Positions 11,520-20,151 of a stretch of 58,171 nt of DNA are shown in pieces. Source of the DNA: Limosilactobacillus gorillae (GTDB lineage Bacteria; Bacillota; Bacilli; Lactobacillales; Lactobacillaceae); NCBI RefSeq assembly GCF_001293735.1, contig NZ_BCAH01000016.1, forward strand, positions 1 through 58,171, read 5' to 3'. The notes beneath the pieces were generated by a model. That model was not told the DNA's origin. It made no database searches and saw only the letters and a list, made by a program, of their open reading frames with translations. Position 1 is the first letter of the stretch; every line of letters begins with the position of its first letter. The position numbers and the translations under genes were made by a program.

Positions 11520-12668
11520 ATGAACAAGGAAGAACGCACCCAGGTGTTAGCTGACCTGGTCAAGATTAATAGCGTTAATGGTAACGAGCTGGCGGTGGCT
11601 AACTACCTGCATGATTTATTTGCCCGGCACGGGATCACCGCGACGGTGTGGCCCTTTGACGGCCAGCGGGCCAACCTAACCGCAGAAATTGGTGCGGGTG
11701 AGCCCATTTTAGGAATCACTGGTCACATGGATACGGTGGCCCTGGGCGATGAGGACAGGTGGGACTACCCACCCTTGGCCGCCACGATTGTCGGTGACCG
11801 CCTGTACGGGCGCGGGGCGGCTGATATGAAGTCGGGTCTGGCAGCCCAAGTGATCGCCCTGATTGAACTTCACGATACCGCTCGCTTTAAGGGCCACGTT
11901 CGCTTCATTGCCACGGCTGGTGAGGAGTACGGCACCCCGGGGGCCAATCGGTTAGAGGTAGCCGGGGTGGCCAAAGATCTGAGCGCCCTAGTGGTTGGTG
12001 AGCCAACCGGCGGCAACGTAATTTACGCCCACTCCGGGAGTTACAACTACCGGATCGTTTCGACCGGCCAGTCGGTCCATTCCTCAGAACCGGAGCGCGG
12101 TCGAAATGCCCTGGCCCCGTTGATCGACTTTGCCCTGGCCGAACGCAAGCTCTTTTCAGACGCCCAAAACGATCCCTATCTAGGCCCCTTGAAGCACTCC
12201 GTGACGATCATTCGCGGGGGTGAGCAGGTTAACACAATTCCCGATTACGCCGAGTTATGGGGCAATGTCCGGCCGACGATGGCCTTCGATAACGACCGGG
12301 TCACGGATCGCTTGCAGGCCACGGTCAATCGCCTCAATCAGCGGGACGCAAACCATTTAATCCTGGAAGTTGTTCACTCCTGGCGCCCGGTAGCGTCCGA
12401 TCCAAATAGTGCCTTTGTCAAACAGGCCTTACGGGCCAGCCAGCAAGCCTTTAGCGCCCATCCAGCCCACGCCAAGCCCACACTTGGGATTATCCACGGG
12501 GCAACTGACGCCTCGGTTTTTGTCAAGCACCACCATGATCTACCGGTAATTTTGTTGGGAGCTGACGACTGGAATCTTTCCCACCAGGTTAACGAGTACA
12601 CGACCCTTTCCTCGTTTACGGCCACGGTGGCGGCTTACAAGCAACTGATCCAGGACTACTTCGCATAA
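11520..12668 (+). CDS. M20 family peptidase/deacylase (ArgE/DapE type)
   Basis: A 382-residue zinc hydrolase of the ArgE/DapE/ACY1/CPG2 family. The metal-site signatures are visible: GHMDTVALGD (first His-x-Asp), GRGAADMKSG, ATAGEEYGTPG (catalytic Glu-Glu) and VGEPTGG. A central dimerisation lid (about residues 180-290) interrupts the catalytic domain in the usual way. RBS GGAGGAAGCAG. Annotation as succinyl-diaminopimelate desuccinylase is common for such proteins, but no dap gene is nearby, so the substrate (N-acyl amino acid or peptide) is undetermined. Confidence 0.82.
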   Translation: MNKEERTQVLADLVKINSVNGNELAVANYLHDLFARHGITATVWPFDGQRANLTAEIGAGEPILGITGHMDTVALGDEDRWDYPPLAATIVGDRLYGRGAADMKSGLAAQVIALIELHDTARFKGHVRFIATAGEEYGTPGANRLEVAGVAKDLSALVVGEPTGGNVIYAHSGSYNYRIVSTGQSVHSSEPERGRNALAPLIDFALAERKLFSDAQNDPYLGPLKHSVTIIRGGEQVNTIPDYAELWGNVRPTMAFDNDRVTDRLQATVNRLNQRDANHLILEVVHSWRPVASDPNSAFVKQALRASQQAFSAHPAHAKPTLGIIHGATDASVFVKHHHDLPVILLGADDWNLSHQVNEYTTLSSFTATVAAYKQLIQDYFA

Positions 12669-12704
12669 CAAAAGCGGCTGAGAGCGTTCTCCCAGCCGCT
12701 TTTG
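12669..12704. terminator. Bidirectional terminator between the peptidase and rlmCD
   Basis: CAAAAGCGGCTGAGAG / CTCCCAGCCGCTTTTG: a near-symmetric hairpin with A run on one side and T run on the other, between converging genes. Confidence 0.88.
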
Positions 12705-14129
12705 TTAGCGTTCTTCGTTTAAAACCAGTTTAACAACGGCTTCACAGCGCGGGGTCTGCGGCAGCATGTCGACCGGTTGGATGTAGGCGACCCGGTAGGT
12801 AGGAACCAGGCGGGTCAGGTTGCGGGCGAGGGTAGCCATGTTACAGGAGACGTAGGCGAACTTAGCCGGCTTTTCCTGGAGGATGGTGTCGATTAGGGCA
12901 TTGTCCAGACCGGTCCGCGGTGGGTCAACCACCAGGGCGTCGAAGTGCTGGCCCTGGCGCCGCCACTTGGGGAGCAGTTCTTCGGCCGGCCCCACCTCGT
13001 ACTTGGCGTTTCTAATCCCGTTTAAGGCGGCGTTTTGGTTAGCATCGTTAACGGCGTCTTCGACCGTTTCCATCCCGATCACCTGCTTAACCCGGCCGGC
13101 TAGGGAAAGCCCAATTGTCCCGATTCCGGCGTAAGCGTCGACCAGGGTGTCATCGACAGAAAGATCCAGGGCCTTGGCGGCTTCTTCGTACAGGACCTCG
13201 GTTTGTTCAGGGTTAAGCTGTAAAAAGGACCGGGCCGAGAGGCGAAAGTCCAGTCCCATCAGGCTTTCGGTGATGTAGTCTTGGCCGGATAAAAGGATGG
13301 TCTTATCCCCCCAGACCAACGGGGTGTCACCGGGATTGACGTTTTGAACTACCGAGGTCACCTCGGGTAGCTGGTCTTCAATCGCAACCAGAAGGGCGTG
13401 CTTTTTAATCAGCTTGGCCGTGTTAGTGATGATGGCAACCTGGATTTGGCCGGTTGCAAGTGATTCGCGAACCGCCAGGGTTTTAATGATCCCGGACTGG
13501 TTTTGCTCATCGTAAACCGGGATGGCCAGTTCCTCGATCAGCTTAACCAGGGTGTTGATGACCTTCATCGTTGTTGGCATTTGAACGGCACAGGTCTTCA
13601 TGTCGACGACGGTGTGGCTATTAGCCTGATAGAGACCGGCGACCACGTGGCCGTCCTGCATCCGGACCTGGAACTGGGCCTTGTTACGGTAGCCGTAGGG
13701 ATGTTCGGCGGCGAGGGTGTCTTTGACCCAGTAGTGGCGGTAGCCTAGCGGTTTGAACTTGGCCAGCGCCTCTAAGACGACCTGCTTTTTAAAGGCCAGC
13801 TGTTTGTCATAGGCCAGGTTTTCCAGTTCAAAGCCCCCGGCGATTCCGGCGTAATCATCCCTAGGGGTGACCCGGTCCGGGCTGGGCTGGCGGAGCTGGT
13901 GGAGTTTGGCCTCCAGGTAGTTGTCGTGGACAACGGTCACTTCGGCCACCACGACCTCACCCGGTAACGCCCCGGGCACAAAGCAGACCTTGTGCTTAAA
14001 GTAGCCAATCCCCTGGCCTTCAATGCCGAGCTTCTTAATCGAAAGCGGGAAGCGGTCGCCGACCTTAACGTTAACGGGCTGGGCGTAACGGCGGGGCCGC
14101 CGCTTGAACTTGTTGTTTGGTGTTTGCAT
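12705..14129 (-). CDS. rlmCD: 23S rRNA (uracil-C5)-methyltransferase RlmCD/RlmD
   Basis: SAM-dependent methylation of U747 and/or U1939 in 23S rRNA. The 474-residue protein has an Arg/Lys-rich N-terminus, a TRAM domain (about 20-78), and the Rossmann motif DAYAGIGTIGLSLAG. The catalytic region is VVDPPRTGLD, then YVSCNMATLARNL with the nucleophilic Cys. The Fe-S ligand motif CX5CX2C of the family is replaced at the same spacing by Asp91, Ala97 and Phe100, so the cluster is probably lost; a fourth cysteine (KTCAVQ) remains. It stands alone on the minus strand. Firmicute RlmCD is the likely orthologue. Confidence 0.88.
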   Translation of the reverse strand: MQTPNNKFKRRPRRYAQPVNVKVGDRFPLSIKKLGIEGQGIGYFKHKVCFVPGALPGEVVVAEVTVVHDNYLEAKLHQLRQPSPDRVTPRDDYAGIAGGFELENLAYDKQLAFKKQVVLEALAKFKPLGYRHYWVKDTLAAEHPYGYRNKAQFQVRMQDGHVVAGLYQANSHTVVDMKTCAVQMPTTMKVINTLVKLIEELAIPVYDEQNQSGIIKTLAVRESLATGQIQVAIITNTAKLIKKHALLVAIEDQLPEVTSVVQNVNPGDTPLVWGDKTILLSGQDYITESLMGLDFRLSARSFLQLNPEQTEVLYEEAAKALDLSVDDTLVDAYAGIGTIGLSLAGRVKQVIGMETVEDAVNDANQNAALNGIRNAKYEVGPAEELLPKWRRQGQHFDALVVDPPRTGLDNALIDTILQEKPAKFAYVSCNMATLARNLTRLVPTYRVAYIQPVDMLPQTPRCEAVVKLVLNEER

Positions 14130-14250
14130 ATTAATACCTCGTAATTTGAAACGAACTGACTGGATTGCTTATCCATTCTAGCATATTCCAGTAGGTCATC
14201 GCCTAATCGATCCTGACTGACTAGGCAACGCCCTGACTTGAAGCGAAACC

Positions 14251-14299
14251 AAAGCCCGCCCCCGTTTCCTTGCAATGAGAAAACGGGGGCGGGCTTTTT
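14251..14299. terminator. Terminator of the dlt operon
   Basis: GCCCGCCCCCGTTT / AAACGGGGGCGGGC, a 14-bp perfect stem with flanking A and T runs on both sides. It ends dltXABCD on the minus strand and could also act on the plus strand. Confidence 0.9.
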
Positions 14300-14300
14300 A

Positions 14301-15596
14301 CTAACGAGTTAAGTAGTCTTGTTTGAACTGGTTCAGGTTGGTGGTGCTTGGCTTCAGGTTAGCCCACTTGGTGGACAAGAAGGCGTCGTTTAACTTGTAG
14401 TTTGGCGCCGGTTGCTTGTTATCAATGAAGGCGGACACCTGGTGGTCAAACTTAACCCACCCGGCCCAGCCAAGGTGAATCGTGTCCTGCATGAAGCCCT
14501 TCTTGGCCCCGTCCTTGGAGTAATCCAAGATGTTGTTAAAACCTTGGGACTGCAGCTGGAACTTGATCTTTTGGACCGTTTGGTCGTACATTTCCATCGA
14601 CATGCCCGTGTACTTTTCCCACTTGGCATTGACCGGGGTGATCATGAAAATCACGTTGGTGTTATTCTTTTGGAACTGCTTTAAGACCACTTCTAGGTCA
14701 TTGTATTCCGGCGACTGCAGGTAGTTAAACTTCCTTTGCGAGCCCTTTAGACTCTTAATGTTCTTCTTAACCCGCTTGTCGTAGAAGGAATTTAAGATCC
14801 CAAACTGGTTGTTGCTTGATTCAGCGGCATGCATCTCCTTAGCCATCGTAAGTAGCTTTGGGTAGTTGTATTGCCGGGGCAGCTGGGTGATTTGCGGTGC
14901 GATCTTGTTACCGTAGTTGTTGTTCAAAAAGAAGCCGGAGAAGAGCTGGTCTTCGTGCGACAAGAAGGTCAAGCGCACCTTGAGGTTGGCCCGATCGGCG
15001 GCCGACAGGGTTTCACCATTAGCAATCTTATTGGCAAGGCTGGAAACCAGTCCTTGGTCGTTCAACAAGAACACTAGCCGGCTGGCCGTGTAACGGTCGT
15101 AAGGGGATTTGGGGTTGGCCTGTTGCAACCACATGTAATCGGCGTAGTTACCGTTGTAGTACTTAAAGGCCTGTGAGGAAACCCCCTCTTTGACAAACCA
15201 CTGCGGGGAGATGATGTAAACGGCCTTGCGGTTCTTTAACTGCTGATTCATCATCGCCATGTTAAAGAGCTGGGGCAAGGACTGGGTCCCGCGTGAACCA
15301 AACAAAAACGGCTTGTAGTCGTGGTAGCGCGCGGCCATCACCGAAGGGTGGAAGAGGTCCATCCGGGCCAGCTCACTGGAACCAAAGAAAGGCACGTAAT
15401 TAGCCTTTTTGTCACTCAGGGCGGCCACCTTTAGGTCCCGGTTTTTAAAGACGGTTGCGGACAGGGAATCAGCGGCTCGCTGCTCCGTTGCGGGAGTGTT
15501 GTTGAACTTCCAAGGGAGCAAGAAGACCACCACGACCATGAGAACGGCCACAATCAGCGGTCCAAAGATCGACCACAGCTTTTTACGGTTGCTCAT
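14301..15596 (-). CDS. dltD: D-alanyl-lipoteichoic acid acyltransferase DltD
   Basis: Transfers D-alanine onto lipoteichoic acid on the outer face of the membrane. It has 431 residues: a single N-terminal transmembrane helix (about 8-29), then an SGNH-hydrolase-like extracellular domain. The nucleophile motif is FFGSSELARMD near residue 70, and the matching C-terminal His lies in HLGWAGWVKFD. It is the last gene of the dlt operon, 13 bases after dltC. Confidence 0.94.
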   Translation of the reverse strand: MSNRKKLWSIFGPLIVAVLMVVVVFLLPWKFNNTPATEQRAADSLSATVFKNRDLKVAALSDKKANYVPFFGSSELARMDLFHPSVMAARYHDYKPFLFGSRGTQSLPQLFNMAMMNQQLKNRKAVYIISPQWFVKEGVSSQAFKYYNGNYADYMWLQQANPKSPYDRYTASRLVFLLNDQGLVSSLANKIANGETLSAADRANLKVRLTFLSHEDQLFSGFFLNNNYGNKIAPQITQLPRQYNYPKLLTMAKEMHAAESSNNQFGILNSFYDKRVKKNIKSLKGSQRKFNYLQSPEYNDLEVVLKQFQKNNTNVIFMITPVNAKWEKYTGMSMEMYDQTVQKIKFQLQSQGFNNILDYSKDGAKKGFMQDTIHLGWAGWVKFDHQVSAFIDNKQPAPNYKLNDAFLSTKWANLKPSTTNLNQFKQDYLTR

Positions 15597-15609
15597 TGGT
15601 CAGCTATCC

Positions 15610-15846
15610 CTATGCCTGTAATTCCTTGACCCGGTCAGCGATCTTGTTAACCGTATTCCACTCGTCGCGGTCGAATTCGGAAACCGGAACGGTAATGTCA
15701 TATTCGTCCTGTAGGGAGAAGAGGAATTGAACGGTGGCCATTGAGTCGATCAAGCCGGAGTCAAACAGGTTTTCATCAGCATCGGCAAAGTCAGCGGCAT
15801 CACGGCCAGTAGCTTGGGCTAAGAGTTCTTGAATCTTTTCAATCAT
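15610..15846 (-). CDS. dltC: D-alanyl carrier protein DltC
   Basis: A 78-residue acyl-carrier-type protein that holds D-alanine on a phosphopantetheine arm. The arm site is Ser35 in GLIDSMATVQ. The ATG at 15846 follows GGAGGTATTTATC; the five-codon upstream extension (MEVFI) overlaps that RBS and is rejected. It lies between dltB and dltD, as in all dltABCD operons. Confidence 0.95.
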   Translation of the reverse strand: MIEKIQELLAQATGRDAADFADADENLFDSGLIDSMATVQFLFSLQDEYDITVPVSEFDRDEWNTVNKIADRVKELQA

Positions 15847-15876
15847 GATAAATACCTCCAAATATTTAGGTTATGG

Positions 15877-17103
15877 CTACATCCCGAACGGATGGAACCA
15901 CAGTTTGTCTAAGAAACCACAGAAAATCAGTAGAGTGAAAACAACAAAGTTAAAGGTGATGAAAATCGCAACGCCCTTAGTAAAGGCGTTGGTTTTGATC
16001 TTAAAGTGCTTGCGCTTGTATCGTAGCCACCAGTCATTGATGACCAGGGCCAACCCGTGCAAGAACCCGTAGAGGATATAGTACCAGGTTACCCCGTGCC
16101 AGAAGCCCATGATCATCATGTTGAGCATGTAGGCAATTGAAGAAAGAACGTTGCGGTTTTTAAACCAGCGCTTCTTGGTAGCCAAGAAGACAAAGCGCAT
16201 GAAGATGTAATCGCGGAACCAAAAGGATAGGGTCATGTGCCAACGGTTCCAGAACTCCTTGATGTTCGGGGACTTGAACGGCTTGTTAAAGTTCATTGGC
16301 GTTTCGACCCCCATCAGATAGGAGATCCCTACGGCAAAGAGTGAGTACCCGGCGAAGTCAAAGAAGAGGTTCCCGGTGTACATGTAAGCAACCCCGACCG
16401 TCCACCAGGACAGGTGCGGCGCGTGCTGCATGGCCATCCGCTCGAAAAAGGGCTGCCACTGCTCGGCGAAGAAGTAGTCGATGACGAACTTATACAAGAA
16501 GCCTAAGAACAAGTACTTAACGGACTTGCCCAGCATTTCAATGTACTTATCGCGACTCGGAACCTTCTTATAGTCCTTGGCGAAACGCCGGTAGCGATCG
16601 ATTGGCCCCGAGGTTAGGGTTGGCATAAAGAGCATGAAGCGGACAAATTCCCACCATTTCAGCTCCTTGACCACCCCGTCGCGGGTTTCGATGATCGTTC
16701 CGACCGCCCGGAAGGTTAAATAAGAGATTCCCAAGAAGCCCAGTAGTGAGTTGTGGCCCACAAAGGCCGGGGTGAACTTGACAATCACGATCGGCAGGAT
16801 CGACAGAGCCGCGGTAACGTAAAAGACCGGGCCGCTGTTTTTCCTTTGCCGGTAGTGGAAGTACCAGACTACTAAAATTGTTTGATAAATCAGGTACCCG
16901 ATCAAAGAGGCGCCCTGCTTGTAGCTGGTCCCGTCAAACATCAAGAAGATGAAGACAAAGGAAATTAAAGCTTCATACCAGGCAAAACGCTTCCCGAAGT
17001 AGAGCCCGATTGAGAGGGGGACGATCGCCAAGATCAGGTACAAAAAGTAGATCGGCGTTCCGTAAGCCGTGTAGTTGGGGAGGGTTTGAATCCAGGTCAG
17101 CAT
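15877..17103 (-). CDS. dltB: D-alanine transfer membrane protein DltB (MBOAT)
   Basis: A multi-pass membrane O-acyltransferase that moves D-alanine from DltC across the membrane. It has 408 residues with at least ten hydrophobic segments. The MBOAT catalytic histidine is visible in GFWHGVTWYY near residue 335, preceded by the conserved EFWNRWHMTLSFWFRDY. Its ATG overlaps the dltA stop (TAATG), indicating translational coupling. Confidence 0.95.
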   Translation of the reverse strand: MLTWIQTLPNYTAYGTPIYFLYLILAIVPLSIGLYFGKRFAWYEALISFVFIFLMFDGTSYKQGASLIGYLIYQTILVVWYFHYRQRKNSGPVFYVTAALSILPIVIVKFTPAFVGHNSLLGFLGISYLTFRAVGTIIETRDGVVKELKWWEFVRFMLFMPTLTSGPIDRYRRFAKDYKKVPSRDKYIEMLGKSVKYLFLGFLYKFVIDYFFAEQWQPFFERMAMQHAPHLSWWTVGVAYMYTGNLFFDFAGYSLFAVGISYLMGVETPMNFNKPFKSPNIKEFWNRWHMTLSFWFRDYIFMRFVFLATKKRWFKNRNVLSSIAYMLNMMIMGFWHGVTWYYILYGFLHGLALVINDWWLRYKRKHFKIKTNAFTKGVAIFITFNFVVFTLLIFCGFLDKLWFHPFGM

Positions 17104-18632
17104 TATTCGTTAGCCTCCGCGATCATTTGCTTAACCGCAATCTTGCCGTTAGCCGAGGTCGGGAAGGAATCGACGTAAACGAACTGGGTCGGCATCATGT
17201 AGTCCATGATCTGATCCTTTAAGTCGGCCCGGATCGCCTTGGTTAAGGCCTTGTCGTCCTCAAAATCGTTGTCCTTGGCGATGACGTAGGCGATCAGGTG
17301 GGAAACCTTGCCGTCCTTAGCGTACTTCGGCACGGCCACGGCCTGCTTAACGTACCGGCTGAGCTCGAGGCTGGAACGAACTTCATCTAGTTCGATTCGG
17401 AAGCCGTGGAGCTTGATTTGGAAGTCCATCCGCCCGACGATGTGGCGCATGCCGTCTTCATCGATGTAGCCGGCGTCCCCGGTCCGGTAGGCTTGCACCC
17501 CGTTAAGCTTGAAGAAGTTAGCAGCCGTTTTTTCCGGGTTGTTCATGTAGCCAGAGGCCACTGATTCGCCGGCAATGATGATCTCGCCGTGGACGTTTGG
17601 CTCGGTGATTTGTTTGCCGTCGTCCCAGATTGAAGTGGTGACGTTGGGCTTGTCGTAGCCGATCGGTAGCCGTTTCAGGTTGGCAACCATATCCTTGGTA
17701 ATCTCAACGGAGGTGATGGCCACGGCCGCTTCCGTTGGCCCGTAGGTGTTAAAGATATGGGCGTTCGGGAAGTTAGTGAATAAGCGCTTGGCGGTTGAGA
17801 CGGTCAGTTCTTCGCCGCAGAAGAGGAAGTACTTGAGCTCCGGCATCTTATCCTCATTGAAGTCTGGCGACAGCAAGAGCATGTCGACAAATGACGGAGT
17901 CGAAACGTAAACCGAAACGCCTAGCTTGGGCACCACCGTGAAGAGCTGGCCGAAGTTTTGCACCACCGTGCGTGGCAGGGCCTTGATCGTTGACCCGGTT
18001 AAGAGGGCCGGTAGCCAGTACATGTTGGACAAGTCAAAGGAAAACGGTGGCTGGCCCAGGAATGTCTGGTTGTGGGGCAGGTTGAAGGCATCGGACACCA
18101 TCCAACTGGCAAAGGAGTGGATGTTAGTGTGGGAGATTTCAACCCCCTTTGGCGACCCGGTCGTTCCGGAGGTGAAGAGAATGTAAAACAGGTCATCGCC
18201 GTCAACAAAGTGATCGGCTTGGTAGTCAACCTCCTGGTTCAGCAGGCCGGTTAACTGGTCATGTTCAACAACCGCTTCCTGGTAGCCGAGCTCTTCGGCC
18301 GGAAAGCCGTCAATGGCCAAGACCAGGTGGGGCTGGGCCGTTTTTAAAATCGACTTAATCCGTGGCAGGGCGGAGTCGGTTTCAACCGGGATGTAGGCGT
18401 GGCCGGCCTTCAAGCAGCCGATGAAGGAGGCCATCATTTCAAACTGGTGATCCCCGTAGACCAAAACCGGGCTCTTTGCCGGCAGGTCCTGTTGGTCCAG
18501 CCAGGCGGCCAGGGCGTTAGAAGCGTGGTAGAGATCGCCGTAGGAGTGCACCAGGCCCATCTCGTCAAAAGCGGGAAAGTCTGGCTGGCTCAGCGCGATC
18601 CGGTCAATTTCTTGAATAATATTTTGCACCAA
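17103..18632 (-). CDS. dltA: D-alanine--D-alanyl carrier protein ligase
   Basis: Activates D-alanine with ATP and loads it onto DltC. It is an adenylation-domain enzyme with the P-loop-like LFTSGTTGSPKG, the NTYGPTEAAVA motif, YRTGDAGYI and the C-terminal lysine in SANGKIAVKQ. I place the start at TTG 18632, seven bases after AAAAGGAG (509 residues); GTG 18629 is possible, and the ATG at 18656 would include the RBS and part of dltX. It is directly downstream of dltX. Confidence 0.94.
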   Translation of the reverse strand: MVQNIIQEIDRIALSQPDFPAFDEMGLVHSYGDLYHASNALAAWLDQQDLPAKSPVLVYGDHQFEMMASFIGCLKAGHAYIPVETDSALPRIKSILKTAQPHLVLAIDGFPAEELGYQEAVVEHDQLTGLLNQEVDYQADHFVDGDDLFYILFTSGTTGSPKGVEISHTNIHSFASWMVSDAFNLPHNQTFLGQPPFSFDLSNMYWLPALLTGSTIKALPRTVVQNFGQLFTVVPKLGVSVYVSTPSFVDMLLLSPDFNEDKMPELKYFLFCGEELTVSTAKRLFTNFPNAHIFNTYGPTEAAVAITSVEITKDMVANLKRLPIGYDKPNVTTSIWDDGKQITEPNVHGEIIIAGESVASGYMNNPEKTAANFFKLNGVQAYRTGDAGYIDEDGMRHIVGRMDFQIKLHGFRIELDEVRSSLELSRYVKQAVAVPKYAKDGKVSHLIAYVIAKDNDFEDDKALTKAIRADLKDQIMDYMMPTQFVYVDSFPTSANGKIAVKQMIAEANE

Positions 18633-18645
18633 TGTAATACTCCTT

Positions 18646-18777
18646 TTAGAACTCATTGTAGATAAACGGAGCTTGCCCGGCCCCGAAGTAGCCGTACATG
18701 TAGATCAGTATCATCAAAACAGCAAAATAAAAGAGCGTCCGTAAGCAGAACACCACTGCAGGATGATCCTTAAGCAT
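18646..18777 (-). CDS. dltX: D-Ala-teichoic acid biosynthesis small protein DltX
   Basis: A 43-residue single-pass protein, too short for usual ORF cutoffs. It reads MLKDHPAVVFCLRTLFYFAV, then a hydrophobic LMILIYMYGYFG, and ends QAPFIYNEF. The C-terminal FIYNEF is the hallmark of DltX, which in Gram-positive dlt operons precedes dltA and contributes to D-alanine transfer. An AAAGGAG lies 12 bases upstream of the ATG. The dltA RBS follows at once. Confidence 0.9.
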   Translation of the reverse strand: MLKDHPAVVFCLRTLFYFAVLMILIYMYGYFGAGQAPFIYNEF

Positions 18778-18891
18778 AGTCAGCGGTAACTCCTTTCAGA
18801 ATGGTAGTTTTTAGATTAACTAAGGCTTAATTGTACCCCATACTTTGGATAAAAAGTACCTAAATTGTGGTTAAAGTGTAACACCGTTCTA

Positions 18892-18920
18892 ATTTTAGCT
18901 TGATAAGTAATGGATGTAAA
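18892..18920 (-). promoter_or_regulatory. Candidate promoter of dltXABCD
   Basis: On the minus strand, TTTACA, 17-bp spacer, TAAAAT. The leader to dltX would be about 110 bases. The divergent sbcD has a TATAAT at 18956-18961 on the plus strand without a clear -35. Confidence 0.5.
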
Positions 18921-19014
18921 CTGAGACTAACCTACCAGGGCCCCGGGAACTTTGCTATAATGGACAAAACGGTTAAACGAACATATGTTTAGTGTTTAAA
19001 GGAGGAGTTAGCGG

Positions 19015-20151
19015 ATGCGGTTTTTACATACGGCCGACTGGCACATGGGCAAAAAACTGAATGGGTTCGCCCTTGATGAGGAGCAACACGACGCTTTTTT
19101 ACAAATCAATCAATTGGCAAAGGATTATGCGGTCGACGCCATTGTGATTGCCGGCGACCTTTACGATCGCTCGGTGCCCAGCGAAGAGGCGGTTGCGGAG
19201 TTAAACAAGGACTTAATTCAGCTCAACTTAAAGGAAGGGCTGCCGATCCTGGCGGTATCCGGTAACCACGATTCAGCGGTCCGCCTGGCCACCGGGGGTG
19301 CGTGGTTTAAGGCAACTGATTTTTATATGCACACCACGGTGGCCCAGGGAATCGATGAGCCGGTTGTTTTGGGCGACACGCAGTTCTTCTTGCTCCCCTT
19401 CTTTGGTCTCCAGGAGGTTCGCAACTACTTTGAAGACGACACGATCAAGGACTTGCAAGTGGCGATGGAACGGATCGTGGCTAAGATGGAGGAGAACTTT
19501 AAGCCGGGCGTCGCCCACGTCCTGGTGGCCCACTTCTTTGCCGCCGGGGCCAGCCACACTGATTCCGAGATCAAGGTCGAAGTGGGGGGCTTAAATGCCG
19601 TTCCCACCGGCCTGCTGGCCCCGTTTGATTACGTTGCCTTGGGCCACCTGCACAGTAAAAACGCTTTGCAAGAGGAGCGCGTTAAGTACGCCGGGTCACC
19701 GCTTAAGTTCTCGGCCAGCGAGGTTAACATCGAGAAGGGCGTTTGGATTGTCGACACCAACCCCTTCAACCTCCAGTGGGTTCCGTTGGTGCCAAAGCAC
19801 GATTTGATCAAGCTGACCGGTTCCTTTGACGAGCTGGCCAACGTGGAAACGGCGGCTAATTACGATCCGGGCAATTTTTACGTGGTGGAGCTGACCGACA
19901 CGGTCCCCATTCCGGATTTGATGAACCGGCTACGCAGCTACTACCCTAAGGTTATCAGTTTAACCCGGCAGCGCCCCGACGTTAGTGCTGAGCCAATGGG
20001 GGTTAGCAGCCAGGCAATTGAAAATAAGAGTCCCCTGGAGCTGCTGGGTGATTTTTACGCGTCGGCCACGGGGGGACAGAAACTCAGTGACGACCAGCTT
20101 CAGTGGGCCAAAACCACCCTGCAAAAGGCGCGGGCAAAGGAGGAAGAATAA
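19015..20151 (+). CDS. sbcD: Exonuclease subunit SbcD
   Basis: A Mre11-type nuclease that, with SbcC, opens DNA hairpins and processes double-strand ends. Phosphoesterase motifs are in order: HTADWHMGK, AGDLYDRSVPS, SGNHDSAVRL, VAHFFAAGA and LGHLHS. It has 378 residues, normal length, and the RBS AAGGAGGAGTTAGCGG. Its stop overlaps the sbcC start (TAATG). Confidence 0.95.
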   Translation: MRFLHTADWHMGKKLNGFALDEEQHDAFLQINQLAKDYAVDAIVIAGDLYDRSVPSEEAVAELNKDLIQLNLKEGLPILAVSGNHDSAVRLATGGAWFKATDFYMHTTVAQGIDEPVVLGDTQFFLLPFFGLQEVRNYFEDDTIKDLQVAMERIVAKMEENFKPGVAHVLVAHFFAAGASHTDSEIKVEVGGLNAVPTGLLAPFDYVALGHLHSKNALQEERVKYAGSPLKFSASEVNIEKGVWIVDTNPFNLQWVPLVPKHDLIKLTGSFDELANVETAANYDPGNFYVVELTDTVPIPDLMNRLRSYYPKVISLTRQRPDVSAEPMGVSSQAIENKSPLELLGDFYASATGGQKLSDDQLQWAKTTLQKARAKEEE

